A stretch of 64,000 bases of DNA from Mediterraneibacter hominis (GCF_014287475.1 NZ_JACOPF010000002.1:1-64000); one strand, 5' to 3'; shown: positions 16,703 through 25,059, counted from the stretch's first letter. Notes: generated by a model from the sequence alone, not told the origin. Made by a program: numbers and translations.

Positions 16703-16735
16703 GTTTATAAAGTCACTGGTCAGGAGGTTTTATGT

Positions 16736-17767
16736 ATGGAAACATATAAAGTTGCGGTTATAGAGGATGTCAAAAAAATCGGATTTAAGGAGGTGAAAAA
16801 AAGAGAACCCGAAGACAGACAGGTATTAGTTAAAGTTGATTCCTGCGCGATCTGTACATTGGAACAAAGAGTTTACAGTGGAGTGATGAACAGATACCCG
16901 TTTGCAGGCGGTCATGAAGCCGCCGGGACAGTAGAGGCGATTGGCAAAAAAGTAAAAGGCGTCCAAGTTGGAGATAAGGTAGCCGTACGTTTATTAAACT
17001 CATGCGGAGAATGTTATTACTGCAGAAATGGACATGAAAATCAGTGTACAACATCTTTCATTGCTGAAACACAGGAATGTGCAATGGGACCCGGAGGTTT
17101 CGCCGAGTATATGATGATGGATGCATCAGATGTCTATAAAATGGATCCCAAAATTGATTTGACGCATGCTGCGCTGTCAGAGCCATTGGCATGTTGTGTC
17201 CACAGTATTGAAAATGGCCAGATTGGACTAGGTGATGATGTAGTTGTAATCGGCGTTGGAATCATGGGAGCTTTACATATACAATTAGCTAAACTAAAGG
17301 GCGCGAGAGTAATCGCATGTGAATTAGACGATACCCGGCTGGAAATTGCAAAGAAGATGGGAGCAGACATCCTTATAAATTCCGGTAAAACGGATCCTGT
17401 CAAGGAAATCCAAAAAATAACAGAAGGACGGGGAGCAGATGCAGTATTTTGTACAGTCCCTGTGGCAGCATTGGCAAAACAGGCTGTAGATATGAGTGGA
17501 AAATTAGGAAGAATTGTATTCTATACATCATTCCATCCCGACAATCCCATTGATATCAGTCCAAATAAAGTTCATTCTACGGAACAGATTATTACCGGAA
17601 CCGTAAATCCTATGAAAAAAGATTTTCTTATTGCAACACGTTTATTATCTGGAAAATTAATAGATGTATCTGCTCTGATTTCAGACTGTATACCGTTGGA
17701 AAACATTGAAGAGGCAATGGAAAAGGCCATAAGACCTGATACATATCGCATAATTGTAAGACCATAA
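16736..17767 (+). CDS. Zinc-dependent medium-chain alcohol dehydrogenase (polyol type)
   Basis: A 343-residue MDR enzyme. Catalytic zinc ligands are Cys in SCAIC and the His-Glu of GGHEAAG. Structural zinc is held by CGECYYCRNGHENQC. The Rossmann motif VVIGVGIMG follows, with an acidic residue (CELDD) favouring NAD. Relatives oxidise secondary alcohols of sugar alcohols and sugar phosphates (sorbitol and threonine dehydrogenase group). Placed between an aldolase and a transporter, it most likely oxidises a hydroxyl to make a keto substrate for the aldolase. A strong ribosome site CAGGAGG precedes ATG 16736. Confidence 0.9.
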   Translation: METYKVAVIEDVKKIGFKEVKKREPEDRQVLVKVDSCAICTLEQRVYSGVMNRYPFAGGHEAAGTVEAIGKKVKGVQVGDKVAVRLLNSCGECYYCRNGHENQCTTSFIAETQECAMGPGGFAEYMMMDASDVYKMDPKIDLTHAALSEPLACCVHSIENGQIGLGDDVVVIGVGIMGALHIQLAKLKGARVIACELDDTRLEIAKKMGADILINSGKTDPVKEIQKITEGRGADAVFCTVPVAALAKQAVDMSGKLGRIVFYTSFHPDNPIDISPNKVHSTEQIITGTVNPMKKDFLIATRLLSGKLIDVSALISDCIPLENIEEAMEKAIRPDTYRIIVRP

Positions 17768-17785
17768 TTTAAACAATAAAAGGCA

Positions 17786-17845
17786 AGGAGAGAGAATGGA
17801 AATTACATCTGCCAAAATTTCATTCCTTTCTTTCTCCTCTCCCTT
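17786..17845 (+). repeat. Imperfect inverted repeat in the 184-bp gap before the permease
   Basis: Purine-rich AAGGAGAGAGAATGGAAATT (17786-17805) pairs imperfectly with a pyrimidine-rich segment (17814-17845). No T-run follows, so a terminator is unlikely; it may be an mRNA processing or stability element. Further down, AAAGGAG at about 17910 is about 40 nt from the permease ATG, with a small hairpin (TTACGAA/TTCGTAA) between them. Confidence 0.35.
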
Positions 17846-17951
17846 CATCCAAAGCGATTGTAACATGTTCTCTTTAAAAATACAAATAGATATTCTTTAG
17901 TTTTAAAGAAAGGAGAAAGTTACGAAATATATATTCGTAATAGAATATAGT

Positions 17952-19292
17952 ATGGAAAATAATAATGGAGGTTCATTAAATCTTTTAGCAGCCGTTACTA
18001 TGATTGCCGGAGGTATGATCGGCAGCGCTATCTTTTCACTCTCAGGATTAACAATGTATACCGCCGGTCCAGCGGCTATTCTTTCATGGATTATCGCAGC
18101 ATTGATTATGCTGTGTTATGGACTTGTCTGCGCGGAATTGGCTACCAGATTTCCAAAATCAGGCGGTGTATTCGTTTTTCCTACCAAAGCTCTTGGAAAA
18201 ACAGAAAAACAAGGTAGATTTTGGGGTTGGATATCTGTATGGGGATATTTTAACGCTAATATTGTCGCAGTAGCATTTGCAGCTATTTATGTAGGAACAT
18301 ATCTTAGCGTTGGCTTTCCAGTTTTTGAAGGAATGCAGATTCCTCTGGCAGTAGGCTCCGTCATTTTAGTGTACTTAATGAATATTATGAAGATGTCTTC
18401 ACTAGGGAAATTAAATAATATATTAGTAGCAGGTATCGTTATAACAATGCTTATATATATTATAACTTCTATTGTAACAGGCGCATTTGAAACATCGAAT
18501 TTAATTCCATTTTTCTCACAGGGAGCGGGCGGTGATTTAGGATTTATTTCAGTAGTACCTACCGCGATGACAGGGTATGGTTCAATTGTAGCGGTTTCTT
18601 TTATGGTACAAGAAGTAAAAAATCCAAATAGAAATGTTCCGCGGGCCGTATTAATTGCCATGACAATTGTATGTCTACTGTATTTGGGTATGATTGTAGC
18701 AACATTGGGAATGATTTCAGCCGATTTCCTGGCTGATAATCCGGGAATGCGCTATATACCTATGTACGCGGCAGCATTTACAAAATTAGCCTCTGTACCA
18801 TGGATGTCAAAAGTTATCTCTATTTCCGCTTTACTGGCACTGATAACTACTATGTTAGTCGTTATGTCACTAACAGCCCGGGCAATGAAAGCAGTCAGCG
18901 ATACTAAATTACTTCCGGAAGCTTTTGGTAAAATAAGTTCTAATGGAATCCCTGTTTTCGCTACATCAGTCGTAGCAATTCTTGCGGCAATTATATCTTT
19001 CTTCCCTGACTTCACAGAATTGCTGGTTAATTTAGGAGCTCTGTTTGCTGTCATGGTAACTGTCATGACAAATATCTCTTTAATCGCTGCCCAGAAAAAA
19101 TTTCCACTGCCGGAAGGAGCATTCAAAGCCCCTCTGGGTAAAGCGTTGCCATGGATTTCGTTAGTTCTTACATTTATATGTAATATATCTGCCATCATAT
19201 CAGGAAATATATTGGTATACGCATTCACTCTTGGCTGGTATGTAATAGGAATTATTTACTATAAAATCAGAGTTCGGAAAATTGACAACTAA
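17952..19292 (+). CDS. APC-superfamily permease
   Basis: A 446-residue integral membrane protein with about 12 hydrophobic segments. The N-terminal GGMIGSAIFSLSG is the APC signature in the first helix. Known family members carry amino acids, amines or related compounds, usually with protons or by exchange. In this operon it is the only transporter, so it should import the pathway substrate or export its product. If the substrate is a flavin this would be a new transporter type for it (inference). It starts at ATG 17952 with the nearest Shine-Dalgarno unusually far upstream. Confidence 0.87.
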   Translation: MENNNGGSLNLLAAVTMIAGGMIGSAIFSLSGLTMYTAGPAAILSWIIAALIMLCYGLVCAELATRFPKSGGVFVFPTKALGKTEKQGRFWGWISVWGYFNANIVAVAFAAIYVGTYLSVGFPVFEGMQIPLAVGSVILVYLMNIMKMSSLGKLNNILVAGIVITMLIYIITSIVTGAFETSNLIPFFSQGAGGDLGFISVVPTAMTGYGSIVAVSFMVQEVKNPNRNVPRAVLIAMTIVCLLYLGMIVATLGMISADFLADNPGMRYIPMYAAAFTKLASVPWMSKVISISALLALITTMLVVMSLTARAMKAVSDTKLLPEAFGKISSNGIPVFATSVVAILAAIISFFPDFTELLVNLGALFAVMVTVMTNISLIAAQKKFPLPEGAFKAPLGKALPWISLVLTFICNISAIISGNILVYAFTLGWYVIGIIYYKIRVRKIDN

Positions 19293-19312
19293 TTTATCTT
19301 CGGAGGATAATC

Positions 19313-20164
19313 ATGGAAGTTTATAAATCAATTATGAAAATGAATAAAACTTGTGTTGCTTTTGGAGAATTTGACTGTATACACAAAGGACACAAAGCAG
19401 TTGTAGAAACCGTTGTCCGTACTGCAAAGGATAATTCTTTGAAATCTGTAATTGTCAGTATACCAGAAGACGGCGCGGTATTTACTACAGAAGAAGAAAA
19501 AGAATATTTATTAAAAGATGCAGATATTGATTATCTTTTTACATACACAGAAAAAACAGAGCATTTTGTAGAAGAGATTATCATTAAAAAATTAGGCGCC
19601 AGGATCATAGTCGTTGGAGAAAATCATGCAAATCTGGAACAATTAAAAAAGACTGCTGCAGAATATGAAGTAAGCGTTATTCTGGTTAAAGATGTCAAAG
19701 AGAATGATATAAGTATTCATAAATCACTTATTAAAAAGGCGTTTGAAGATTGTGACTATGAAAAAATGACAAGCCTTCTTGGGCATCCGTATATTATGTT
19801 AGGAGAAGTCGTGCATGGCAAAGCATTAGGCCGGACAGTCGGTATGCCGACCGCAAATCTCCAAGTACCGGACAAGAAGATCAAACCATTAGACGGCGTT
19901 TATTGCACAAGAATTATTTTGGATAATGAACTGTTCTTAGCCATGACAAATATAGGAAAACGACCCTCTGTCGATACCTATGATTATGTAACGATTGAAG
20001 CATTTATTTTAGATTTTTCCAGAGATATATATGGAAAACAATTAGTTCTGGAAGTGCATAAATTTATTCGCGGCGTTATAAAATTCGATAATTTAGAACA
20101 AGTACAGGCACAAGTACAAAAAGATATTACAGAAGTTCGGAATTTACTTGATAAGATCAGTTAA
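19313..20164 (+). CDS. RibF-like riboflavin kinase with degenerate FMN adenylyltransferase half
   Basis: A 283-residue two-domain protein. The C-terminal half (about 160-283) is an intact riboflavin kinase: GEVVHGKALGRTVGMPTANL, PLDGVYCTRI, TNIGKRPS and IEAFILDFSRDIYGK, with the PTAN Thr and the catalytic Glu of IEAF. The N-terminal half keeps the nucleotidyltransferase HKGH motif but has lost the usual GxDFxFG-type segment (here VVGENHANLEQL), and its SSTxIR-type motif is weak (ISIHKSLIKKA). FMN should therefore be made, while FAD synthesis is doubtful. It sits inside a catabolic operon, not beside truB/rbfA as the housekeeping ribF usually does, suggesting a dedicated substrate kinase. CGGAGG precedes ATG 19313. 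Confidence 0.85.
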   Translation: MEVYKSIMKMNKTCVAFGEFDCIHKGHKAVVETVVRTAKDNSLKSVIVSIPEDGAVFTTEEEKEYLLKDADIDYLFTYTEKTEHFVEEIIIKKLGARIIVVGENHANLEQLKKTAAEYEVSVILVKDVKENDISIHKSLIKKAFEDCDYEKMTSLLGHPYIMLGEVVHGKALGRTVGMPTANLQVPDKKIKPLDGVYCTRIILDNELFLAMTNIGKRPSVDTYDYVTIEAFILDFSRDIYGKQLVLEVHKFIRGVIKFDNLEQVQAQVQKDITEVRNLLDKIS

Positions 20165-20189
20165 AGGATAATCATATCATTAACAATCA

Positions 20190-20252
20190 TAAAAGCAGCC
20201 ATAAGTGTAATATGTGAGCATATCAATGAACACTTTTGTCTGCTTTTATTTC
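20190..20252 (+). terminator. Terminator of the aldolase-permease operon
   Basis: AAAAGCAG...AGTGT (20191-20208) pairs with ACACT...CTGCTTTT (20230-20247), ending in T-rich sequence. It separates the structural genes from the regulator, which has its own promoter. Confidence 0.65.
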
Positions 20253-20278
20253 TCTCAAATTAGAAATATAGTTTTAAA

Positions 20279-20308
20279 TTGATATTGCTTTAAATTTTTC
20301 TTTATTAT
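20279..20308 (+). promoter_or_regulatory. Promoter of the SorC regulator gene
   Basis: TTGATA (20279-20284), 18 bp, TATTAT (20303-20308). No TTACATNTGTAA operator is seen here, so autoregulation through that site is not evident. Confidence 0.6.
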
Positions 20309-20354
20309 AAAATAAAAGTTAATATATTAATAAATTGAGTCGGAAGTGTTTAAA

Positions 20355-21308
20355 ATGTCATTTGAAAATTTATCGCCGGATACCATAAACGAATATAGAC
20401 GTGCTGCGTATTACTACTATAAAAATCATCTAACACAAGAAGAAATCGCAAAGCGAATGAATATGTCACGGCAAAGAGTAAATCGAATCCTTTCAGCATG
20501 TATTAAAAACGGGATTGTAAAAATAAGTATTGAAGGAATAGAAAGCTGCAACCTGAACTTAGAGTCAGAGCTCGAAAAAAAATATGGACTTAAAGAAGTC
20601 TATGTTATCGAGAATGAAAATAAAGAAGAATTAAACCACAATCTTGGAATTCAAGGTGTTCATTATCTGCGCAAAAATATAAAATCTAACGATATTATTG
20701 GTGTTGCCCGTGGACACGCGGTATCGGCGGTAGTAGATAATATGCCGTATATTACTACATTAGACAATATTATTGTAACGCAGTTGACCGGAAGTATTAA
20801 AGAAAAAAATTCAAAACTGGGAGTTGACAAGTTAGTATATCAATTAGCTGACAAGCTACAGGCAAGAGAAGAATTATTGTATTTTCCACTTATTGTGGGA
20901 TCTGCTAAGTTAAAACATGCATTTATGCAGGATGCGGTATGTAAAAATACTTATTCAATCATGCGAAATTCTAATATTGCGATTGTAGGGATAGGTGTTG
21001 CTCAGAAACAATGGAAACATATGGTGAATTTATATGATAAGGAAGATTTTTCTCATAAACAGTGGGCTGACTCAGTAGTAGGCGAGGTGTGCACACATTT
21101 TTATGACCGTAATGGAAATATGGTAGAACCTCCCTTTAGAGACAGAATGTTGACTCTTTCTTTGGAAGATTACAAAAATATACCAATACGCCTTGGAATA
21201 GCCGGCGGTTTAGAAAAATACAATGCCATTAAAGGCGCTGTTTTAGGCAAATATATTAATGTACTCATAACAGAAAAAAGTGTAGCTGAAAAATTACTAG
21301 AAGATTAA
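20355..21308 (+). CDS. SorC-family sugar-phosphate-responsive regulator
   Basis: A 317-residue regulator with an N-terminal helix-turn-helix (TQEEIAKRMNMSRQRVNRIL, about residues 27-46) and a C-terminal SorC/DeoR effector domain of the phosphosugar-isomerase fold (GVARGHAVSAV, GIGVAQKQW, GIAGGLEKYNAIKGAVLG). Family members sense a phosphorylated sugar or triose phosphate from their pathway. It is the likely reader of the four TTACATNTGTAA sites at 15714-15881. ATG 20355 is preferred over GTG 20346 because GGAAG lies at the right distance. A terminator follows. Confidence 0.9.
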   Translation: MSFENLSPDTINEYRRAAYYYYKNHLTQEEIAKRMNMSRQRVNRILSACIKNGIVKISIEGIESCNLNLESELEKKYGLKEVYVIENENKEELNHNLGIQGVHYLRKNIKSNDIIGVARGHAVSAVVDNMPYITTLDNIIVTQLTGSIKEKNSKLGVDKLVYQLADKLQAREELLYFPLIVGSAKLKHAFMQDAVCKNTYSIMRNSNIAIVGIGVAQKQWKHMVNLYDKEDFSHKQWADSVVGEVCTHFYDRNGNMVEPPFRDRMLTLSLEDYKNIPIRLGIAGGLEKYNAIKGAVLGKYINVLITEKSVAEKLLED

Positions 21309-21327
21309 ATATCTATAAATAAATGAT

Positions 21328-21371
21328 CGGGCTGAAACTTTATTTAGAATAGCTTTCAGCCCTTATTTTAT
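21328..21371 (+). terminator. Terminator after the SorC gene
   Basis: GGGCTGAAA (21328-21336) pairs with TTTCAGCCC (21353-21361), followed by TTATTTTAT. It may also end the converging GNAT transcript. Confidence 0.8.
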
Positions 21372-21389
21372 ATCGCATACGTGATAATA

Positions 21390-21836
21390 TCATATTTTCA
21401 TCTCAAGATACACCATATCTACAAGCTGCACCCCTCCGTCATACACAGGATGATAATAGTTATCTAGAAAAAAGTTTTTAATCGAATATCCAGAACGTTT
21501 AAAACCACATTTTTCATAAAAAGGAATCGTTGAAGGGCTGTCGCCTGTCCCTGCCCGCAAAGTATGAAAATGTCCCCTATAAGTATCTTTTATATATTCA
21601 ATAAGCTGTTTTCCATAGCCTTTTCTCTGGCTGTCTGGTCTGACCGCTAAATTTTTAATTTCTAAAATCCCGTTTCCTTCATCTGTTACAACACAAACCG
21701 CTATGACATCTTTCTCAGACAATATATACATTCTTCCCCTGTCTAAATATCTGTCAATCATACTTTCCTGCTCATCTCCAAGCAATAGTAGATTAAGATA
21801 CTGTTTTTTGTTATCAACAATCTCTGTAATTTCCAT
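21390..21836 (-). CDS. GNAT-family N-acetyltransferase
   Basis: A 148-residue GNAT fold protein. The acetyl-CoA pyrophosphate loop QRKGYGKQL follows the strand LEIKNLAV, and the C-terminal FYEKCGF motif is present. The acceptor substrate cannot be told from sequence. It lies 23 bp downstream of the GIY-YIG gene on the same strand, likely in one transcript. The N-terminal region is unremarkable and the length is typical of single-domain members. Confidence 0.85.
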   Translation of the reverse strand: MEITEIVDNKKQYLNLLLLGDEQESMIDRYLDRGRMYILSEKDVIAVCVVTDEGNGILEIKNLAVRPDSQRKGYGKQLIEYIKDTYRGHFHTLRAGTGDSPSTIPFYEKCGFKRSGYSIKNFFLDNYYHPVYDGGVQLVDMVYLEMKI

Positions 21837-21859
21837 AATTTTTATACTTTACCTTTGCT

Positions 21860-22105
21860 CTATATTTCTTTTTCCAGCAGCTTTTCTTTTTCCTTCCTCC
21901 CCATTTTTTTGATAACGTACTCACGTCTCATCGCCTCTTCTTTTGTCTGAAATTCCTCATAATATGCAAGCACAACAGGGCGCCTGGATTTCGTATATTT
22001 CGCTCCTTTTCCTTCATTATGATCCCGGATGCGTTTTTCAAGATTATTCGTCCAACCCGTATAAAGACTTCCATCTTTACATTTTACAATATATGTATAA
22101 TTCAT
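21860..22105 (-). CDS. GIY-YIG domain protein (YhbQ/UPF0213 type)
   Basis: An 81-residue single-domain GIY-YIG protein. The signature appears as YTYIVKC and LYTGWTNNLEKRIRDHN, with the catalytic Arg and the downstream Glu region (EFQTKEEAMRREY). YhbQ-type proteins have been linked to DNA repair or nuclease activity, but the function is poorly defined. It is the first gene of a pair with the GNAT gene. Bases 22106-22350 upstream are AT-rich and hold no gene I can support. Confidence 0.87.
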   Translation of the reverse strand: MNYTYIVKCKDGSLYTGWTNNLEKRIRDHNEGKGAKYTKSRRPVVLAYYEEFQTKEEAMRREYVIKKMGRKEKEKLLEKEI

Positions 22106-22350
22106 TTTCTGCCTCGCTTTATAAAACCAAAAACTTCTGCAAAATATTTTGTTCCCATAACTTCACTCCTCACACAATCTTTTTTTGCTAATTAAATATG
22201 CGATAAAACAACGCAGGAACAAACGACGGTTACAAAATATTAACGGCATAAAATCCTCTCTTCCTGTTTTATTTAATCTATTATATCATAAAATTGTAAT
22301 TTTAGGCACAGATTAGGTTGTTCCGACGCGTCTCCTGCTGTACAGGTATC

Positions 22351-22392
22351 AAAAAAGAACCTCTATCTTGCCGCGGCTTAATAGGGGTTCTT
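22351..22392 (-). terminator. Terminator after spoIIQ
   Basis: On the minus strand AAGAACCCCTAT pairs with ATAGAGGTTCTT and is followed by TTTTTT (plus 22351-22356). A second small hairpin (22411-22432) lies between it and the spoIIQ stop. Confidence 0.8.
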
Positions 22393-22438
22393 CGTCATTT
22401 CTCAGTCTGACGGCAGGTTTTATCCCTGTCGTGTTTTT

Positions 22439-23197
22439 TTACATAAAATCCAAAGGATTTACCGGTGTTCCGTCTTTTGTTATCTCAAAATACAGATTCG
22501 GTCCCTCTACAGAATAATATTTCGTCGGTTCACTTAAAGTCCCGATAAACTCCCCTGTACCGACATAGTCTCCGACTGCTAATGAGACATCACTTAGCTG
22601 TCCATAAATAGCAGAATAACCGTTTCCCATATCCAGTGTTACAGTTGTTCCAGTCTGCGCAGTTTCTTCGATATTTGTCACAATTCCCGCAGCGGAGGCA
22701 GAAATCGTCTCGCCTACCTCACCGCCGATTATCAATGCCGGATTGTATTTGTACTGTTCCAGTGTCGAGAAAAATACAGTTTGATCCATACTATAATTAA
22801 TCAATACAGCTCCGCTTGCAGGCCATGCAAGTACACTTTCCTCTGAAAACCAAAGATTCGATGTATCTCCTGTTGTCTCTACACCAGTACCCTCCCCCTG
22901 GTTTTCCTCTGTCTGCTGTTCTTGTGTACTATCTGTCTTATCTTCCTCTTCTGTCTGTATAGATGTATTACTGTCTGCTTCTGGAAGGACAATCTCATTT
23001 GTTGTTGTCTCTTTACTTTTCTCTTCTGTAAGCTTTTCTGCCTGTTTTTCAGCCTTTGCTACCTGTTCGTCAATCTGTTTTTCATAATTGTTGAATGTAA
23101 ATGCCCCAACCATTGCAATCACTGCAACAAAACAGATTACAATACCAACGGCGGCACCTTTGCTTCTGAAAAAAGAAGGCTTTTCGTTTTTATTCAT
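22439..23197 (-). CDS. spoIIQ: SpoIIQ-like LytM-domain protein with degenerate active site
   Basis: In the forespore membrane SpoIIQ forms the channel/zipper with the mother-cell SpoIIIA proteins. The 252-residue protein has one transmembrane segment (about 15-36), a Lys/Glu-rich coiled region, an acidic Thr/Glu linker (about 60-115) and a C-terminal M23/LytM fold (about 150-252). The usual zinc motifs HxxxD and HxH are absent: the matching segments read NPALIIGGEVG and SAIYGQLS. It should therefore not be an active metallopeptidase, as in Bacillus SpoIIQ. Start ATG 23197 follows GAGGTGAT. It lies just downstream of spoIID, a conserved pairing. Confidence 0.85.
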   Translation of the reverse strand: MNKNEKPSFFRSKGAAVGIVICFVAVIAMVGAFTFNNYEKQIDEQVAKAEKQAEKLTEEKSKETTTNEIVLPEADSNTSIQTEEEDKTDSTQEQQTEENQGEGTGVETTGDTSNLWFSEESVLAWPASGAVLINYSMDQTVFFSTLEQYKYNPALIIGGEVGETISASAAGIVTNIEETAQTGTTVTLDMGNGYSAIYGQLSDVSLAVGDYVGTGEFIGTLSEPTKYYSVEGPNLYFEITKDGTPVNPLDFM

Positions 23198-23239
23198 TAT
23201 CATCACCTCTGGCATTATTTTTGCCAGAAAAGTAATGGG

Positions 23240-24226
23240 TTATTCTACTTTTGCAAATATTTCTCCTACATCCGTCAAATTTGTCCCTTCAAAAAAATAT
23301 TGAAGAATTTCTTCATAGTTTTTTCCCTCTTTTGCCAGTTCATTTGCCATCCATTGGCTCATACCCAATCCATGTCCTTTCCCTGTCGTTGTCACTTTAA
23401 GTTTTCCGTCACTGTCTTTTAAAGAAAACGCGCTGGACGGAAGCGAAAGGGCGTCTCTGAACTGATCGCCTGTGCATACTGTCTCCCCTATCCGCAAGTT
23501 TAATACGTAGCCTGCTGTATCATATGACTGAATTTCAAAGTCTCCAAATTCGTATCCTTTTTTAGCCGTCTCTTCTTCCTCGGCAACTAAAAAATCCTTG
23601 CATTTCTCCTGAATTTCCTTGTACTCAAAGGTATGTACCTGCATCTCATCCTCCGCCTCTTTATCCTGTGAACATTCTTTTACTAAAAGATACGGATACT
23701 CCTCACTTCCCAAAACCTCCTGAGCGCTCCTTGTTGAGCCATTGCTGGACTGGTGAAAAGGAGTCCATGCATAAGTGTCATTATAATACAAGACTTGGTT
23801 GCCTGTTTCTGTAATTGCTTTTGAATACTTCTCATAATATTTTTTGTATTCTTTTGAATTCCACTTTTTTTCCAGCTCTTCTGCTGTAAGATAGGATTCT
23901 GTCATTACTGCCTCCTCTGCCCCGTCTATTGTCTTATACAATGCTGTCCTTGCCAGGACTGCCTGCGCTTTCAATGCCTCCTCCTCATAATTTTCCGGCA
24001 TCTCCTTTGCCAGTACGCCGAGGAAATATTCGCTCCAGGGAACTTCTTTTATTTCTTCCTCATTCCCTGCCTGTGTCTTTACCTGGACATATATTCTGTC
24101 TGCCTTATTCTCTGCTTTAATATCTGCTCCATTTACAAATACAGAAATCACATAGGGCAGTAAAATAAGAATTAAGATAAAAGCTCCTACTGCTTTTAAT
24201 TTCTGTCTTATATACCGTTGTCCCAT
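23240..24226 (-). CDS. spoIID: Stage II sporulation protein D
   Basis: SpoIID is a membrane-anchored lytic transglycosylase that cleaves denuded glycan strands and drives engulfment with SpoIIM and SpoIIP. The 328-residue protein has an N-terminal transmembrane anchor (about 10-32). The catalytic Glu lies in GVLAKEMPENYEEEALKAQA, where AKEMP matches the family's active site. The conserved C-terminal motif TGKGHGLGMSQWMANELA closes the domain. It starts at ATG 24226, and its ribosome site (GGAGGG) sits in a hairpin arm upstream (24231-24264). spoIIQ follows 42 bp downstream. Confidence 0.93.
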   Translation of the reverse strand: MGQRYIRQKLKAVGAFILILILLPYVISVFVNGADIKAENKADRIYVQVKTQAGNEEEIKEVPWSEYFLGVLAKEMPENYEEEALKAQAVLARTALYKTIDGAEEAVMTESYLTAEELEKKWNSKEYKKYYEKYSKAITETGNQVLYYNDTYAWTPFHQSSNGSTRSAQEVLGSEEYPYLLVKECSQDKEAEDEMQVHTFEYKEIQEKCKDFLVAEEEETAKKGYEFGDFEIQSYDTAGYVLNLRIGETVCTGDQFRDALSLPSSAFSLKDSDGKLKVTTTGKGHGLGMSQWMANELAKEGKNYEEILQYFFEGTNLTDVGEIFAKVE

Positions 24227-24230
24227 AAAA

Positions 24231-24264
24231 ACAGCCCTCCATATTCTAATATATGAAGGGCTGT
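24231..24264 (-). promoter_or_regulatory. Terminator-like hairpin containing the spoIID ribosome-binding site
   Basis: Arms ACAGCCCTCCATATT and AATATATGAAGGGCTGT pair with one bulge. On the minus strand the 3' arm holds GGAGGG and is followed by TTTTT and then the spoIID ATG. It can stop read-through from the ileS-glgP unit and hide the ribosome site. A sporulation-sigma-like pair (TTCATAAA, 14 bp, CATATATT) would start RNA within the hairpin, leaving the site free (inference). The architecture matches that before cwlD. Confidence 0.65.
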
Positions 24265-24285
24265 GCTTATTTATGAATACAATTT

Positions 24286-25059
24286 TTATTCTTGTTTTTC
24301 TGTCTTTTTCCCATCATCAGACTGTACATGTTCCGCCTCTGGTACAGGCGGTACCGGTGGTACGGGCGGCAGTGGTGTCACCGGAGGTACTTGAGGTTCC
24401 TCTTTGGGCTCCATTCCCGGATTATAGTCTTTATCCCTCATAACAAAGAAACAGATCGATTCATATAAAGGAACTGTGGCACTAAGCACCGCATGGACAA
24501 TAGACATATTCTTAGAAGTAAACCTCGTCAGAATCTGGTGATTTACAAGTATAACAAGTACTTTATAAACTGCTTCGTAGAGTATACTTACCAGCACCAG
24601 CACAATCAGCCAGACGATCAATCCTAGAATGGAACTCACCCCAAAGGATGCTGCACTTCCCATGTTGCCGCCCGAATAGCTCGCCAGGCTCATAAATGCA
24701 TTTATTCCCATAATTCCAATCAGAATAATATAGAAAACCATTCCTACAGCTCCATAGATAAAAGGCAATGCCAGAAGCCAGATTCCGGGATTCTTGATTG
24801 TTTTATTTTTCAGTCCAATTCTTCCTGCAAGCTCTCCCTGAAGATAAACCCGGGCAAATGGAATAAACGCAAGCCACGGGTAATCCATTTTTTGCCTCTT
24901 TGCCATCGTATATACCCCGATTGCCTTGAATATATAACTGATAAGATAAAATACCAGACACACGACAAGGATTATCAAGTAGATGGATAAGATTCCAATA
25001 ATAGCTGATTCTGATGATCCTGACGGTACATCATAACTATATTCATAACTGTAGCTCAT
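24286..25059 (-). CDS. Polytopic membrane protein with proline-rich tail
   Basis: I do not recognise a named family. The 257-residue protein starts with a Ser/Tyr-rich segment and has about four to five hydrophobic helices (near 22-48, 90-120, 135-165, and a weaker one near 190-210). It ends in a cytoplasmic-looking tail with repeats of Pro-Pro-Val (about 223-240) and an acidic end. It follows glgP by 33 bp and is the last gene before the spoIID hairpin, so it is probably read from the ileS T-box promoter. Nothing indicates an enzymatic role. Confidence 0.75.
   Translation of the reverse strand: MSYSYEYSYDVPSGSSESAIIGILSIYLIILVVCLVFYLISYIFKAIGVYTMAKRQKMDYPWLAFIPFARVYLQGELAGRIGLKNKTIKNPGIWLLALPFIYGAVGMVFYIILIGIMGINAFMSLASYSGGNMGSAASFGVSSILGLIVWLIVLVLVSILYEAVYKVLVILVNHQILTRFTSKNMSIVHAVLSATVPLYESICFFVMRDKDYNPGMEPKEEPQVPPVTPLPPVPPVPPVPEAEHVQSDDGKKTEKQE

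Noticed and set aside
18752..19228. Minus-strand open frame of 158 codons
   Set aside because: It is the shadow of the APC permease gene, which has clear family motifs on the plus strand.
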